Below, in pieces: positions 36,447-46,190 of a DNA stretch of 64,000 nucleotides. The notes beneath the pieces were generated by a model that saw only the letters and a program-made list of their open reading frames with translations, made no database searches and was not told the DNA's origin. Both the position numbers and the translations under genes were made by a program. Where the stretch lies: contig NZ_FCNV02000010.1 in the NCBI RefSeq assembly GCF_001544615.1, forward strand, positions 124,001 to 188,000. Reading direction: 5' to 3'. Each line of letters starts with the position of its first letter. Positions within the stretch are counted from its first letter, which is position 1. This DNA comes from Caballeronia concitans (lineage in GTDB: Bacteria > Pseudomonadota > Gammaproteobacteria > Burkholderiales > Burkholderiaceae).

Positions 36447-36995
36447 TTAGAAAACTTCCGCTACGGGGAAGCCCGTGCAAGTTGCAGACTCCGCTACCGC
36501 AAGCGGCTCCGCTTTCAATTCCCACGCGATATTGATCACGGGATCGTTCCAGCAAACGGTGCGCTCGAAAGCGGCATTGCGTTTGGTTGTCGCTTTCATC
36601 AACACCTCTGCAACCTCTGAGCGAACATGGAAGCCATAGGCGAAGCCGGGTGGAATCCACATCTGCCAGTTGTTTGCCGATGAAATTCGCTCACCAACCC
36701 AACGTCCGAATGTGACTGACCATCGTCTAAGATCCAGCGCAACGCAAAACACTTCGCCGTTCACGACTCGCAGCAGCAGACCGCGAGGGTGCTGTATTTG
36801 GTAATGCAACCCGGTCAGTACGTTTCGCGAAAAGACCATGTGATGCTCCTGAACGAACGCATAGCCACGCGCGACGTTCTGTTCAAACCACTCCTGGTCG
36901 AAGCAATCGAAAATCAACCCGCGCGCATCATGCTCGATGTGTGGTTCGACGATCTTCACGTCGCGGACGTTGGTATGGCGTATGCGAAAAGGCAT
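36447..36995 (-). CDS. dTDP-4-dehydrorhamnose 3,5-epimerase-like protein (RmlC family)
   Basis: About 182 residues from ATG 36995. Family features are VKIVEPHIEHDARGLIFDCF, VLTGLHYQIQHPRGLLLRVV (active-site His in GLHYQ), EVFCVALDLRRWSVTFGRW, WIPPGFAYGF and CWNDPVINIAW. It diverges from standard RmlC (for example RGL-HYQ is TGLHYQ), and no rmlA, rmlB or rmlD lies nearby, so it may act on another NDP-sugar of the adjacent polysaccharide pathway. A longer frame extends to 37136 without support. Codon usage is less GC-rich than the EPS operons. Confidence 0.75.
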   Translation of the reverse strand: MPFRIRHTNVRDVKIVEPHIEHDARGLIFDCFDQEWFEQNVARGYAFVQEHHMVFSRNVLTGLHYQIQHPRGLLLRVVNGEVFCVALDLRRWSVTFGRWVGERISSANNWQMWIPPGFAYGFHVRSEVAEVLMKATTKRNAAFERTVCWNDPVINIAWELKAEPLAVAESATCTGFPVAEVF

Positions 36996-37331
36996 GGATT
37001 CGGAGGCGAAACGGGCAGAAGTGCTCATTCCAAAACTCGGGGCGTAACGAGACAGGCTAGCTTGAGTCCAACAGGTGTTCTGCGCAATGCGCATGGCAGA
37101 CGAACTATTATCCAGATCCGCCATGACACGCTGCACAGTAAGTTTCCATCACGCCACTCGATGAACGCCGCTTCCAACGATTTGCGCTTCACCGCCATTC
37201 TGTTGTTTGTTTATGCCACGTATGTATCGATAAGCGCCATCCGGGATAACATGCGCCGCAACGGAAGAAGAAGTACTAGCAAGTCATAGCGACGGATAGC
37301 GACGGTGAAAGATCGCGCGGTCGAGGCCAAC

Positions 37332-38327
37332 ATGAAGCGAAGCGGTCGGGGAATCGGCGACGATGCGCAAGAGAGTGAGCGGAATATCACCGTCCGCCAG
37401 ATCGGGATACTTGCATTCGACGGGTTCTCACTCCTTGGCACCAGTGCCATCAGCGAGATATTCCAGATTGCGAACGAGATTCAAAACAGTCGAGGTCATT
37501 GCAACAAGCCTTACAACGTGACGTTCTACTCGGGAAAAGGTGCAACGGTTCAGTCTTCATCATTGATCGATGTATGGACTCATGCTTGCGATCCGAGTGA
37601 TGTTCAAGCGTTGGACGCAGTCTTCATCGCAGACGGTCCGGGCGTGCAGGACGCGCTTCAAGATACGCGGGTGATGGATTGGCTATCCGAGTTGTTGTCG
37701 AGACGGAAATTGATCTCACCGATCGGCAACGGTAAGGCATTGCTCGACATAGCTTTGCGAGACATGCAAGTCCATGGCGAATTAATGTCCGCAGCAGCGA
37801 CGGAAAGAAATCGATTCGGTTTGCTTCAAGAAGAAATCGGCAGGGCTAACCCTTCCGATGAAGCGCTCAAGATGGTCGGCAACGACATGGGCGAGGAAGC
37901 GGCTCGTGAGATCGCTGTGCGTATCAGGCCTGTCGGCGGAGACGGCCTCTCACTGATTTTTGTGCCAACGCGCGAGGGTGCCGTAACGGAAAAGATCAGG
38001 GTGGCCGCGCAGTGGATAAGGCAAAACTGCGACCAGGTTACTTCCGTTCGCGAAGCAGTGAGCGTAGCGGCCATGAGCGAGCGGAATTTCCAGCGTCGCT
38101 TTAAAGAGGAATTGGGTGTTACGCCGTTTGAATATTTGACGCAGGCGAGACTTGATGTGACTTCGAGGTTGTTGGTGGAAACGCCGCTATCGATTGAAAG
38201 CATAGCAAGGCAGTGCGGATGGGCAAGCGGTGCGCGTCTATCGCGAGTCTTCAAGCGCTGTCTTGGAGTCACTCCGACTGAATTCCGCGCTCGCGTGGCA
38301 AGCAAGAAAATGCGGGCGCGATCGTGA
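37332..38327 (+). CDS. GlxA-type AraC-family regulator with GATase1-like domain
   Basis: About 331 residues. An N-terminal DJ-1/PfpI-like domain (IGILAFDGFSLLGTSAISEI, FIADGPGVQDAL) is followed by two AraC helix-turn-helix units (VREAVSVAAMSERNFQRRFK; IESIARQCGWASGARLSRVF). ATG 37332 has GAGG six bases upstream; a GTG at 37305 is an alternative. The gene is divergent from the RmlC-like gene. The sensed ligand is unknown, and the nucleophile Cys of true peptidases is not evident (ADGPG), as is common in these regulators. Confidence 0.85.
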   Translation: MKRSGRGIGDDAQESERNITVRQIGILAFDGFSLLGTSAISEIFQIANEIQNSRGHCNKPYNVTFYSGKGATVQSSSLIDVWTHACDPSDVQALDAVFIADGPGVQDALQDTRVMDWLSELLSRRKLISPIGNGKALLDIALRDMQVHGELMSAAATERNRFGLLQEEIGRANPSDEALKMVGNDMGEEAAREIAVRIRPVGGDGLSLIFVPTREGAVTEKIRVAAQWIRQNCDQVTSVREAVSVAAMSERNFQRRFKEELGVTPFEYLTQARLDVTSRLLVETPLSIESIARQCGWASGARLSRVFKRCLGVTPTEFRARVASKKMRARS

Positions 38328-38442
38328 CATCCGTATGTTAAGTGCGGGCGGCCTGGCAAGTGATATCTCCGTGCGGGGTTCGCACGAATATCGAATACCT
38401 TTGTGATCATCATGCGACTCCGCGACGGGTCGAAGAAAGATT

Positions 38443-39168
38443 ATGAGCGAGGTCAATCACTGCAGGCGGGAGAATCGCGTTTCGATCGACATATTGCGGC
38501 GTCAGCGCTTGATGTCGAGTCTTCACGACAGTGTGCTGAGTGGGATCGCCGCTCATGTGCGCACACGTCAGTTCAAACGTCGTGATCTGATAGTCAATCG
38601 CGGTGCGCCCGGCGCGGCGTTGATGTTCCTGTTCTCGGGGCGTCTGCAGCAGATCTCGCTGAATGAAGACGGCCGCGAAGTCGGGCTGGGTTTCATCGAA
38701 CCGGGGGAGCATTTCGGCTTGCTGTCGATTATCGATGGGCATCCGCAAACCGTCTCGATTATCGCAGTGACAGACGCGCTCGTCGGATTTCTCGATCGCG
38801 AGCATGCGGAGCGCTTCCTGCTGCGATCCGCGGAAGTCACTTATTTACTGCTATGCCAGCTATGCGAGTCGATTCGGCAGGGTTTCGACGACCGTTCGAA
38901 GCTGGGCGTAACGAGCGCGCGCGCACGCATTTGCGCGGTGCTGAACAGCATGGTCACTGCGCGCCCCGACGGAATTGCCGAGATCCATAAGCCGCCGAGT
39001 CAGCGCGCCATCGCCATCACGGCGAACGTGAGCCGCGAAACCGTGTCGCGCGCGCTCAACGTGCTGAACGAGAACAAGATCATCCGCAAAGACCGGGATC
39101 GCCTGCTCGTTCTGGACGAACACGCGCTGCGTCGCGCGGCGTGCGGCGAGCTTGTTTTTAGCGACTGA
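38443..39168 (+). CDS. CRP/FNR-family transcriptional regulator
   Basis: 241 residues with a cyclic-nucleotide-binding-fold domain (residues ~25-150: GAALMFLFSGRLQQISLNED, GLGFIEPGEHFGLLSIIDGH) and a C-terminal winged helix (AIAITANVSRETVSRALNVL). No FNR-type Cys cluster is present. It lies next to the exopolysaccharide operons and may regulate them, by position only. Confidence 0.85.
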   Translation: MSEVNHCRRENRVSIDILRRQRLMSSLHDSVLSGIAAHVRTRQFKRRDLIVNRGAPGAALMFLFSGRLQQISLNEDGREVGLGFIEPGEHFGLLSIIDGHPQTVSIIAVTDALVGFLDREHAERFLLRSAEVTYLLLCQLCESIRQGFDDRSKLGVTSARARICAVLNSMVTARPDGIAEIHKPPSQRAIAITANVSRETVSRALNVLNENKIIRKDRDRLLVLDEHALRRAACGELVFSD

Positions 39169-39183
39169 AGCGACGCGTCGAGG

Positions 39184-39762
39184 CTAATTAGCGAAAGGCC
39201 GCAGCAGCGTGAGCGTGCCAGGACGCCGTCCGCCGACTCGGCTACTGTTCGCATCGGGCGCGAGCCGCTCGTCGACGCTGCCGCCACGACCTCGAAGAGT
39301 CGCGTCGCGGCTCGCGGACAGAATGCTGAAGCAACTCGGCATTGACGGACGCGCTGCACTGATTCCAGTCGCCGGGTCGTAACCCACGCCAGCCGCGCTG
39401 CCGAATGGGGCCGCAGGCGCGTATCTACCGCGCGCACCGCGCTTCACGCGTGCGGTTGCGCCCGTCGCGTCGCACGGCACGAGCGGTCGCGCGAGGTCGG
39501 GATCGCTGCCGATATAAGCGTTACTTGTCGAGTCGTCGGACGAAGCACGCGAAGCCATGCCGTCACGCATTGCTCGATGCGTGCCCGTGCGTGAGCCCGC
39601 CGCCGACGCACCGCCTTGCGAATTTTGCGAAGCAGAAGGCGAAGGCGATCGCGTGACGACGTCCGACGTTTGCGCGTCGATGTGAAGCGGGAAGGCCAGC
39701 AGCGCGAGGGCAGCCATCAGCAGCGGCGTTGCAGGTCCGAACCTGCATTCGAATCGATTCAT
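39184..39762 (-). CDS. Hypothetical exported protein
   Basis: 192 residues starting with a signal peptide (LLMAALALLAFPLHIDAQT), then a low-complexity Ser/Ala/Arg/Gly-rich mature region with no recognised domain. Its ATG overlaps the stop of the upstream glycosyltransferase by four bases, so it is the last gene of the minus-strand polysaccharide operon. A structural or accessory envelope role is possible; nothing more can be read. Confidence 0.6.
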   Translation of the reverse strand: MNRFECRFGPATPLLMAALALLAFPLHIDAQTSDVVTRSPSPSASQNSQGGASAAGSRTGTHRAMRDGMASRASSDDSTSNAYIGSDPDLARPLVPCDATGATARVKRGARGRYAPAAPFGSAAGVGYDPATGISAARPSMPSCFSILSASRDATLRGRGGSVDERLAPDANSSRVGGRRPGTLTLLRPFAN

Positions 39763-40991
39763 GATAGCGGTTGCCCAATTCGTTTCGCGATCGCCTGGAT
39801 CATCTTCTGTGCAAGGTGACGCCGGTCGAATTCATCTGCCACGCGTGCCGCGTTCTCGCGAAAGCGAGTGAGTTTCGCGGGATCGGCGGCGAGGCGTGTG
39901 ATCGCGTCGGCGAGCGCCACCGGTTCCTCCGGCGCGACGATTTCACCCGTGCCGAGTGCCTCCAGCAACTCGGTCGCTTCGCCGGGTGGCAGCGCGGCGA
40001 GAATCGGCGTGCGCATCGCCATTGCTTCGAAAATCTTGGAAGGCAGCACGCTGCGGAACAGCGCGAGGTTGCGCAGCGGAACGACACAAAGATCGCACAG
40101 CCCGAGCAGCGCCGGCATGCGTTCTTTCGGCTGCCGCGCGACGAAGGTCAGATTCGTGAGTCTGAGTTCCTCGGCGCGCATTTCCAGCGCGCGCTTTTGC
40201 GCGCCTGCCCCGACCATGATGAACGCGATGTCCGTCCGATGCTTGAGCAGCGCGGCCGCTTCGAGCACCGTGTGGAGACCGTGCGCCATGCCGTGCGTAC
40301 CGAGGTAGCCCACGACGAAGCGCCCGTTCACGCCGAGTTCATGGCCGAGTTGCGAATCGCGCGGGGCGGGTGTGAATCGCGCAAGATCGACACCGTTCTG
40401 CACGACTTCGATCTTGTCGGCATCGATGCCGCGCTCCGCCAGTTCCCGCTTGAACGAATGCGTGACGGATATCACGGCGGCCGCGCTGCGGTAGAGATAA
40501 AGCTCGAGTGCTTCGAGCATCCTGATGGCGAGACTTGAGCGCAGCGCGCCGACTTCGACGATGGATGCCGGCCACAGATCGCGAAGCTCGAACACGAACG
40601 GTCGACGCCGCAGCTTGGCGATGATGCGCGCGCCCAGCGCCGCGAAAAACTGCGGCGACGTGCCGATGACCACGTCGCAGCGCGGCAGCATCGGCGACGC
40701 GAGGACTGCCGCGATCATGAACGACAAGTAATCGAGCGTGCGCTTGACGAAGCCTTCGTTTGCGGTGATATACGTCTTCACGCGCACCACGTCGATGCCC
40801 TCGATGCTTTCCCTTTGCCACCACCGGTTGCGATATCCCGCGAACAGCTTGCCTTCCGGGAAGTTCGGCGCGGTCGTGAGCACGGTCACCGCGTGACCCG
40901 CCTCGACCCAAACGCGCGCGTGTTCGAGCGTGCGGGAGGCGGGCGCGTTGGTCTCGGGATAGAAGTTGTCGGTGACGAAAAGGATCTTCAT
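39759..40991 (-). CDS. Glycosyltransferase family 4, WbuB/WcaI-like
   Basis: 410 residues from ATG 40991, which overlaps the upstream heparinase-like stop by four bases. The N-terminus MKILFVTDNFYPETNAPASR and TTAPNFPEGKLFAGYRNRW are typical of WbuB-like enzymes of polysaccharide loci. The GT-B C-terminal domain carries VVQNGVDLARFTPA and the donor-binding KIFEAMAMRTPI. Donor and acceptor are unknown. It is the fifth enzyme of the wecB operon. Confidence 0.88.
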   Translation of the reverse strand: MKILFVTDNFYPETNAPASRTLEHARVWVEAGHAVTVLTTAPNFPEGKLFAGYRNRWWQRESIEGIDVVRVKTYITANEGFVKRTLDYLSFMIAAVLASPMLPRCDVVIGTSPQFFAALGARIIAKLRRRPFVFELRDLWPASIVEVGALRSSLAIRMLEALELYLYRSAAAVISVTHSFKRELAERGIDADKIEVVQNGVDLARFTPAPRDSQLGHELGVNGRFVVGYLGTHGMAHGLHTVLEAAALLKHRTDIAFIMVGAGAQKRALEMRAEELRLTNLTFVARQPKERMPALLGLCDLCVVPLRNLALFRSVLPSKIFEAMAMRTPILAALPPGEATELLEALGTGEIVAPEEPVALADAITRLAADPAKLTRFRENAARVADEFDRRHLAQKMIQAIAKRIGQPLS

Positions 40992-42724
40992 GCAAGCGTC
41001 CTGAACGAAAGCCGCGTCACGAGCGTCGGATGCAGGAACGGCACGCGCAGCAGCTTGCATGGCAGCTTCATGCCGAAGCATGGATGGTGGAAATCGTCGA
41101 TGATGCGCGCAGCCGCGCCGGTATGCGTGAGCCGGCAACGCACCATGCCGTCGGCGCTGACGATGATCTCCCCGTCCGCGCGCTGCACCACGTCGAAGCC
41201 GGGCGCGAAGCGCAGCGTCGCAAACGTGCGGTCTGCGTCGGTGGCCACGCGGCCGCTCATGCTGTGAAGCTGGTCGACGACCACGAGCGTATCAGCGTCG
41301 CCGTGCCATGTGCGCCGGTGGACGATCTGCCCAGGCAGATGCAAGTAACCGGTGTGCGCGGCGCTCACGTACCAGTCGGCGCCTGCATGAATGGCGCCAT
41401 CCTGTCGCGCACCGGACCGGCCTGGATTCTTTGCAACATGCAGATCGACATCGATCGGATACGCGCGGCGCCCGACACGAAACGCGCTCCACACATCGGA
41501 AGAACTCTGCGCCTCGTACGTCACGGTGTTGTGTGCCGCGGTACCGCGTTCGATCATCCGCTGATCGCCGGCGGCATACGTGCTCGTGCCTGCATCCACG
41601 ATCATGCGGCGGCCTTCCAACGACAGTTCGAAGCTGAGCGTATCCGCGTGGGCGTGACCCGGTAGATAGTCGGGACCGATGCGGCCGATGTCGAGCAGCG
41701 CGACATATTTACCGCATTCGGCGCGCACGTAACCGGAGGCGTCGAGTGACTTCAATGTCTGCGCGCCGGACGGCTCCCGCCATACGATGCCGAGCCTCTG
41801 CGCGTATTGCGCAAGCACCGCATAGGGCCGCGCGATTCCAAAAGCGGCGTCGTTGAACTGCGCGATCTCGCCGTCCGGATGTGTCATCGTGCAGAGCCAG
41901 TCGAGCGTGCGTGGCAAGTGCTCGCGCGCGAGAGCAAGACAGGCCGCCGCGTCGGCGCTGTGCCGGCGCGCGCCGGCGCTGGTCGCCAGATTCACGATAT
42001 CGAGCAGGTCTTCGACGAAGATTGCGTGATACATCGGGCTCAGCTCGAAGTGGCCGCCATCGTCGAGCATCTGTCGCGGCAGCTCCTCACGCAGAATCGC
42101 AAGGCCGGCGGAGAGCCAGTTTGCCGCTTCGGGCGTGTCGAAGAAGAGGCCTGCGCACACCAGCGCCTTCGCATTGGCGAACAGGTGATTGCCGAGCAAG
42201 TGATATTCGAGCCGTTGCGCAAGATAGCGCGCCTGCAAGTACAAGCTCGCTCGCGCGTCGTCAGGCAAGAGTTGGCCTGCGCTCGCCCACTTGATCCAGT
42301 TGACGATGCGTAGCGAGAGCGGGTACGGCTCCCAGCCCGCACCGGCGCCCACCGGATTCGCGGCTATCCAGTCGTCGATCAGCATGCCGAGCGCGGGCGC
42401 ATGCCGTTCGCGCGTGAGCTGGTTCAGGTAGTTGAAGTAGTGCAGGTTATAGCGCCACAAGCGCGAATGGTGCGGCGGGTTCCAGCCATCGGAGAGATCG
42501 CCGTCGCAATTCAGGAAGCGAAAACGCCCGTCGCCGAGATACTCGTCGGGACCCGCAGCGAAAGGCACCGGCTCGGCTTCGCGTTTGCTTGTCCGCACCG
42601 GCCTGTCGATGTGCTCGCTGATGCGCGCCCGTGGCAGAACGCCATATTTCGCGCGATACAACACCTGCACCGGCTTGAGATGCCGAACCGTGTGGAAGAG
42701 CCGCACGGCTTGCGATGGCGTCAT
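40988..42724 (-). CDS. Heparinase II/III-family protein
   Basis: 578 residues. The N-terminal alpha/alpha toroid (RLWRYNLHYFNYLNQL, ANPVGAGAGWEPYPLSLRIV, LLGNHLFANAKALVCAGL) and C-terminal beta-sandwich (GHAHADTLSFELSLEGRRMI, DAGTSTYAAGDQR) match heparinase-like polysaccharide lyases found in capsule operons. Catalytic His and Tyr candidates lie in ELSPMYHAIFVEDL and GHAHADTLSF. Role here is probably turnover or modification of the locus polymer. Both ends overlap neighbours by four bases (ATGA). Confidence 0.85.
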   Translation of the reverse strand: MTPSQAVRLFHTVRHLKPVQVLYRAKYGVLPRARISEHIDRPVRTSKREAEPVPFAAGPDEYLGDGRFRFLNCDGDLSDGWNPPHHSRLWRYNLHYFNYLNQLTRERHAPALGMLIDDWIAANPVGAGAGWEPYPLSLRIVNWIKWASAGQLLPDDARASLYLQARYLAQRLEYHLLGNHLFANAKALVCAGLFFDTPEAANWLSAGLAILREELPRQMLDDGGHFELSPMYHAIFVEDLLDIVNLATSAGARRHSADAAACLALAREHLPRTLDWLCTMTHPDGEIAQFNDAAFGIARPYAVLAQYAQRLGIVWREPSGAQTLKSLDASGYVRAECGKYVALLDIGRIGPDYLPGHAHADTLSFELSLEGRRMIVDAGTSTYAAGDQRMIERGTAAHNTVTYEAQSSSDVWSAFRVGRRAYPIDVDLHVAKNPGRSGARQDGAIHAGADWYVSAAHTGYLHLPGQIVHRRTWHGDADTLVVVDQLHSMSGRVATDADRTFATLRFAPGFDVVQRADGEIIVSADGMVRCRLTHTGAAARIIDDFHHPCFGMKLPCKLLRVPFLHPTLVTRLSFRTLA

Positions 42725-44904
42725 CCCAGCTCCCGTGCAATGTCGATCGTCACGCGGCTCACTTCGAGGAGTTCGTCGATGGGAATCGGCGCGTCTCCCC
42801 GGTTCGCGATCGCGTCGACGAACGCCGCGACGCACGCCTGCTGTCCCTTGTTCTGCCTCCACAGGTTCATCCGCGTGAACTGCGGCCAGCCATAGCCACG
42901 CAGCTTCAGAAAGTTGTCGAGCACGAACGCCTTGCCGCCGCAGAATGCTTCGAGCCGTTCCTTCGGCAGCGAACGGTGACCGTTTGCGAAGTAGTGAATC
43001 GTGCCGACGGAACCCGATTCGAAGCGCAACGTGATGCTGGCCGTATCGCACGAAGCGGGCGACGCCGCCGTGAAGCCCGACGCTTCGAACGACGTAATGG
43101 GGCTGCCGGCGAGATGGCGCAGCAGATCGATGAAGTGGCATGCTTCGCCGATGATCCGGCCACCGCCGCTCTCGCGATCCTGCGTCCAGTGGTCGGCTGG
43201 AATCGAGCCTGCGTTGACCGTCAGAACCAGCGCCTTGGGCGCGGTCAGCGGTGCGAGCAGGCTCTTCATGCGCACCACTTGCGGTGCGAAGCGCCGGTTG
43301 AAGCCGACCATCAGAACGGGTTCGGGCCGCGCTGTTCGCCGGGCCTTTTCGCGCGCCTGCCCGAGCGCGTGCGTGATGCGATGCAATTGCTCGTGCGTGA
43401 GACACAGCGGCTTTTCGACGAACACGTGCTTGCCATGCTCGAGCGCTCGAATCACGTACTCGGCATGCGTGTCGTGACGCGTGGCGACCACGACGGCCTG
43501 CGCGTCGGGCGACGCGCATAGCGCGCCGGCATCGGTCGATGCAAACGCCGCCGCATGCTTGCGCCCGTAATGCGCGGCGCTGATTCCGTTGTTCGATGCA
43601 ATGCCGTTGAGCGCCGCGCCCGCACTCCGAAACGCGGGGATCAGCACGCGCCCGGCGTAGTTGCCGGCGCCGATCACATTCACGCGTATCGCGGATGACG
43701 GCGCGGCCACCGTCTGTCCATCCACCGTGAGCGGCACGATGCGCGCGTGCGCGTCGGCGGTCCCGATCCGGGCGACGCGCGGGCTCGCGTCCTCGATCAC
43801 GCGTCGAGGATAGTCGATGACGATGCCGAGCGACGGCGCCTTGTCGACGAGCAGCGCGTAGGCACGCTCGGCATCGTCGAGGCTGAAGCGGTGCGTGATC
43901 AGCGCCTGCGGCGAGAGGCGGCCATCGGCCATCAACTGCAACGCGGCGGCGATATTGCGGTTCTCGGTCCAGCGCACATGGCCGATCGGATAGTCGAAGC
44001 CTTTGTCTTCGTAACGCGGATCGTAGCGTCCCGGTCCATACGAACACGACACCTGAAAACTCAGTTCCTTCTCGTAGAAGTCCGCACGCGACAGGCTCAA
44101 GCCCGCCACGCCGACGAGCACGATGCGTCCACGCGTGCGCGACATCTTCGCCGCGTGCGCAACCGGTTCGTCGCTGCTCGTCGAGGCGCAGATGAGCACG
44201 CCGTCCGCGCCGATGCCGTTCGTGCGCGCGAGCACGTCGGCGACCACGTCGGCGTTCGCGGGCACGGGCGTCGCGCCGAACGTCGCGGCGAGTGCTGCGC
44301 GGGACGAATCCCGGTCGATGCCGATGACGCGGCAACCGTTGGCGACGAGGATCTGCACCGTCAACAGCCCGATCAGGCCGAGACCGATCACGACGAACGT
44401 CTCGCCGAGCGTCGGCGCCGCGAGCCGCACGCCTTGCAGGCCGATCGCGGCTGGAATGGCGAACGTGGCATCTTCGTCGGGGACGTTATCGGGAATGCGC
44501 GCACACAGGTTCTGGCCGACCGACACGTACTCGGCGTGCTTGCCGTTGGAGACGACGCGGTCGCCGACCCGGATGCCGTCCACATCCGCTCCGGCCGCGG
44601 TGACCACGCCCGCGTTGCAATATCCGAGCGCGAGCGGCTGGTCGAGCTTGTCGGTGATGGCCGACAGTGTCGCAGCGAGACCGTCGGTTCGGACTTTCCG
44701 TAGTGCGTCGCGCACGCGTTCAGGCTGCTGCATCGCCTTGCCGAGGAGGCTTGCGCGACCGAAGTCGACCAGCATGCGTTCGGTACCCGACGACAGGAGC
44801 GTGGTCCTCGTTTCGATCAGGAGGCTGCCGCGCGACATCGCGGGCATCGGCACGTCCCACAGCGCGGTGCTGCCGTCCTTGAGGTTTTGCAATACTTGTT
44901 TCAC
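42721..44904 (-). CDS. Two-domain dehydrogenase: alcohol dehydrogenase-like plus Gfo/Idh/MocA-like
   Basis: 727 residues from GTG 44904 (CAGGA upstream). Residues ~1-350 form a medium-chain (zinc-type) dehydrogenase (GYCNAGVVTAAGADVDGIRV, VVIGLGLIGLLTVQILVANG). Residues ~375-727 form a Gfo/Idh/MocA oxidoreductase (VIGAGNYAGRVLIPAFRSAG, HVFVEKPLCLTHEQL, GGGRIIGEACHFIDLLRHLA). Such fusions are common in surface polysaccharide clusters next to heparinase-like genes, as here. The sugar substrate is unknown. Confidence 0.88.
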   Translation of the reverse strand: MKQVLQNLKDGSTALWDVPMPAMSRGSLLIETRTTLLSSGTERMLVDFGRASLLGKAMQQPERVRDALRKVRTDGLAATLSAITDKLDQPLALGYCNAGVVTAAGADVDGIRVGDRVVSNGKHAEYVSVGQNLCARIPDNVPDEDATFAIPAAIGLQGVRLAAPTLGETFVVIGLGLIGLLTVQILVANGCRVIGIDRDSSRAALAATFGATPVPANADVVADVLARTNGIGADGVLICASTSSDEPVAHAAKMSRTRGRIVLVGVAGLSLSRADFYEKELSFQVSCSYGPGRYDPRYEDKGFDYPIGHVRWTENRNIAAALQLMADGRLSPQALITHRFSLDDAERAYALLVDKAPSLGIVIDYPRRVIEDASPRVARIGTADAHARIVPLTVDGQTVAAPSSAIRVNVIGAGNYAGRVLIPAFRSAGAALNGIASNNGISAAHYGRKHAAAFASTDAGALCASPDAQAVVVATRHDTHAEYVIRALEHGKHVFVEKPLCLTHEQLHRITHALGQAREKARRTARPEPVLMVGFNRRFAPQVVRMKSLLAPLTAPKALVLTVNAGSIPADHWTQDRESGGGRIIGEACHFIDLLRHLAGSPITSFEASGFTAASPASCDTASITLRFESGSVGTIHYFANGHRSLPKERLEAFCGGKAFVLDNFLKLRGYGWPQFTRMNLWRQNKGQQACVAAFVDAIANRGDAPIPIDELLEVSRVTIDIARELG

Positions 44905-46190
44905 AAAATGTCCTGATGGGATTGCTTCGAAACGGCAAGGGGATCGGAAGACGGTGCGCAGGGCACGGGCGCGCCACGCGCACGAAGGACGCATGCAGCC
45001 GCGACGCGCGGCGCGATCGGCGCGCCAAGGGACGCGTAATGCGCCTCATAACGAGCCGCGCAAAGATCGATGGAAAACTCGCGTTCGATATGTTCCGCAG
45101 TACGGACGGCTCGCGATCGGGCGGCGTCCGGATCCTGCAAACAGTCCAGCATGACGGCCGCGAGGCCGTGCGCGTCATCGACGGGCGCCGCCGGATGCGT
45201 GCCTTCACCGAAGACTTCGGCGATTTCCGGCAACGCGGACGTGATGGTTGGCAGGCCGGCGAGACACGCTTCGATAAGCGCGACCGGCAAGCCTTCGTAT
45301 CGCGACGGAAACACGAACGCATCGCAGGCGGCCAGATAGCGCGGGACGTTGTCGAGCACGCCGGCGAACGTCACGTGATCGTGGATGCGCAACGTTCGCG
45401 CGAGTTGCTGCGCCGCATCGCGCAGTTCACCGTCGCCGATCAGCAGCAGATGCGCGCGCGAGGCCCATGCGTGAGCGCGAAGCTGCGCGAAAGCCGTGAG
45501 CAACACGTCATGCGCCTTTGGCGCGCTCGCGAGCGTGCGGCCGTGAAACGACCCCACATGAACGTACATGAACGCATCGGGGGCGATGCCGAGCGATGCG
45601 CGCACATCGATGCGTTGCGCTTCGGCGTCGGCGGGGCCGGTGTGGTCGCTCTTTGCAAGCGCAGGGTCGGTCGCGTGCGCCACGCCGTTGCGCACCGTGA
45701 CGATCGCGGACTTCTGCGCGCCCTGAAAATAGTCGGCATAGGCATCGGCCACGCGCGCGCCGCATGCCACCGAGGTCGCATAGAGCCGGTCGAGCAGCCA
45801 TGTTCCCGCGCGCGACCGCGTCCCCTGGATCGACGTGCTGTGGATCGTGCGGATCAGACGCTGACGGACTGTCAATGCGTTCACGCCTGCGAGCACGACA
45901 TCCGCTGCGTAGAGATGGGAATGCATGACGTCGGGCTTGAACGCGCGGACCGTGCGCGCGAGCGACAGCGCGCCGTGCGGGCGCCGCATCGAAAGCAGGG
46001 CGCGTCCGCTGACCGCGATGCCTGCCTGTTCGAGTCTATCGGCCAGCTCCGCGCCGCGCGGGCCTCGCGCGCCGGCAAGCAGCGCGACCGCGACCTGATG
46101 TCCGCGTCGTTCGAGCGCGAGCGCGAGTTCCGCGGCGAGCGTTTCGGCGCCGCCTGCCGTCAACGTCGGCACGACCTGGAGCACTCTCAT
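44901..46190 (-). CDS. Glycosyltransferase family 4
   Basis: 429 residues. The N-terminus VLQVVPTLTAGGAETLAAEL is typical of GT4; the C-terminal GT-B domain has HVGSFHGRTLASAPKAHDVL and the donor motif FVFPSRYEGLPVALIEACLA. A ~25-residue tail rich in Ala and Pro follows. It overlaps both neighbours by four bases. Acceptor and donor are unknown. Confidence 0.87.
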   Translation of the reverse strand: MRVLQVVPTLTAGGAETLAAELALALERRGHQVAVALLAGARGPRGAELADRLEQAGIAVSGRALLSMRRPHGALSLARTVRAFKPDVMHSHLYAADVVLAGVNALTVRQRLIRTIHSTSIQGTRSRAGTWLLDRLYATSVACGARVADAYADYFQGAQKSAIVTVRNGVAHATDPALAKSDHTGPADAEAQRIDVRASLGIAPDAFMYVHVGSFHGRTLASAPKAHDVLLTAFAQLRAHAWASRAHLLLIGDGELRDAAQQLARTLRIHDHVTFAGVLDNVPRYLAACDAFVFPSRYEGLPVALIEACLAGLPTITSALPEIAEVFGEGTHPAAPVDDAHGLAAVMLDCLQDPDAARSRAVRTAEHIEREFSIDLCAARYEAHYASLGAPIAPRVAAACVLRARGAPVPCAPSSDPLAVSKQSHQDIL

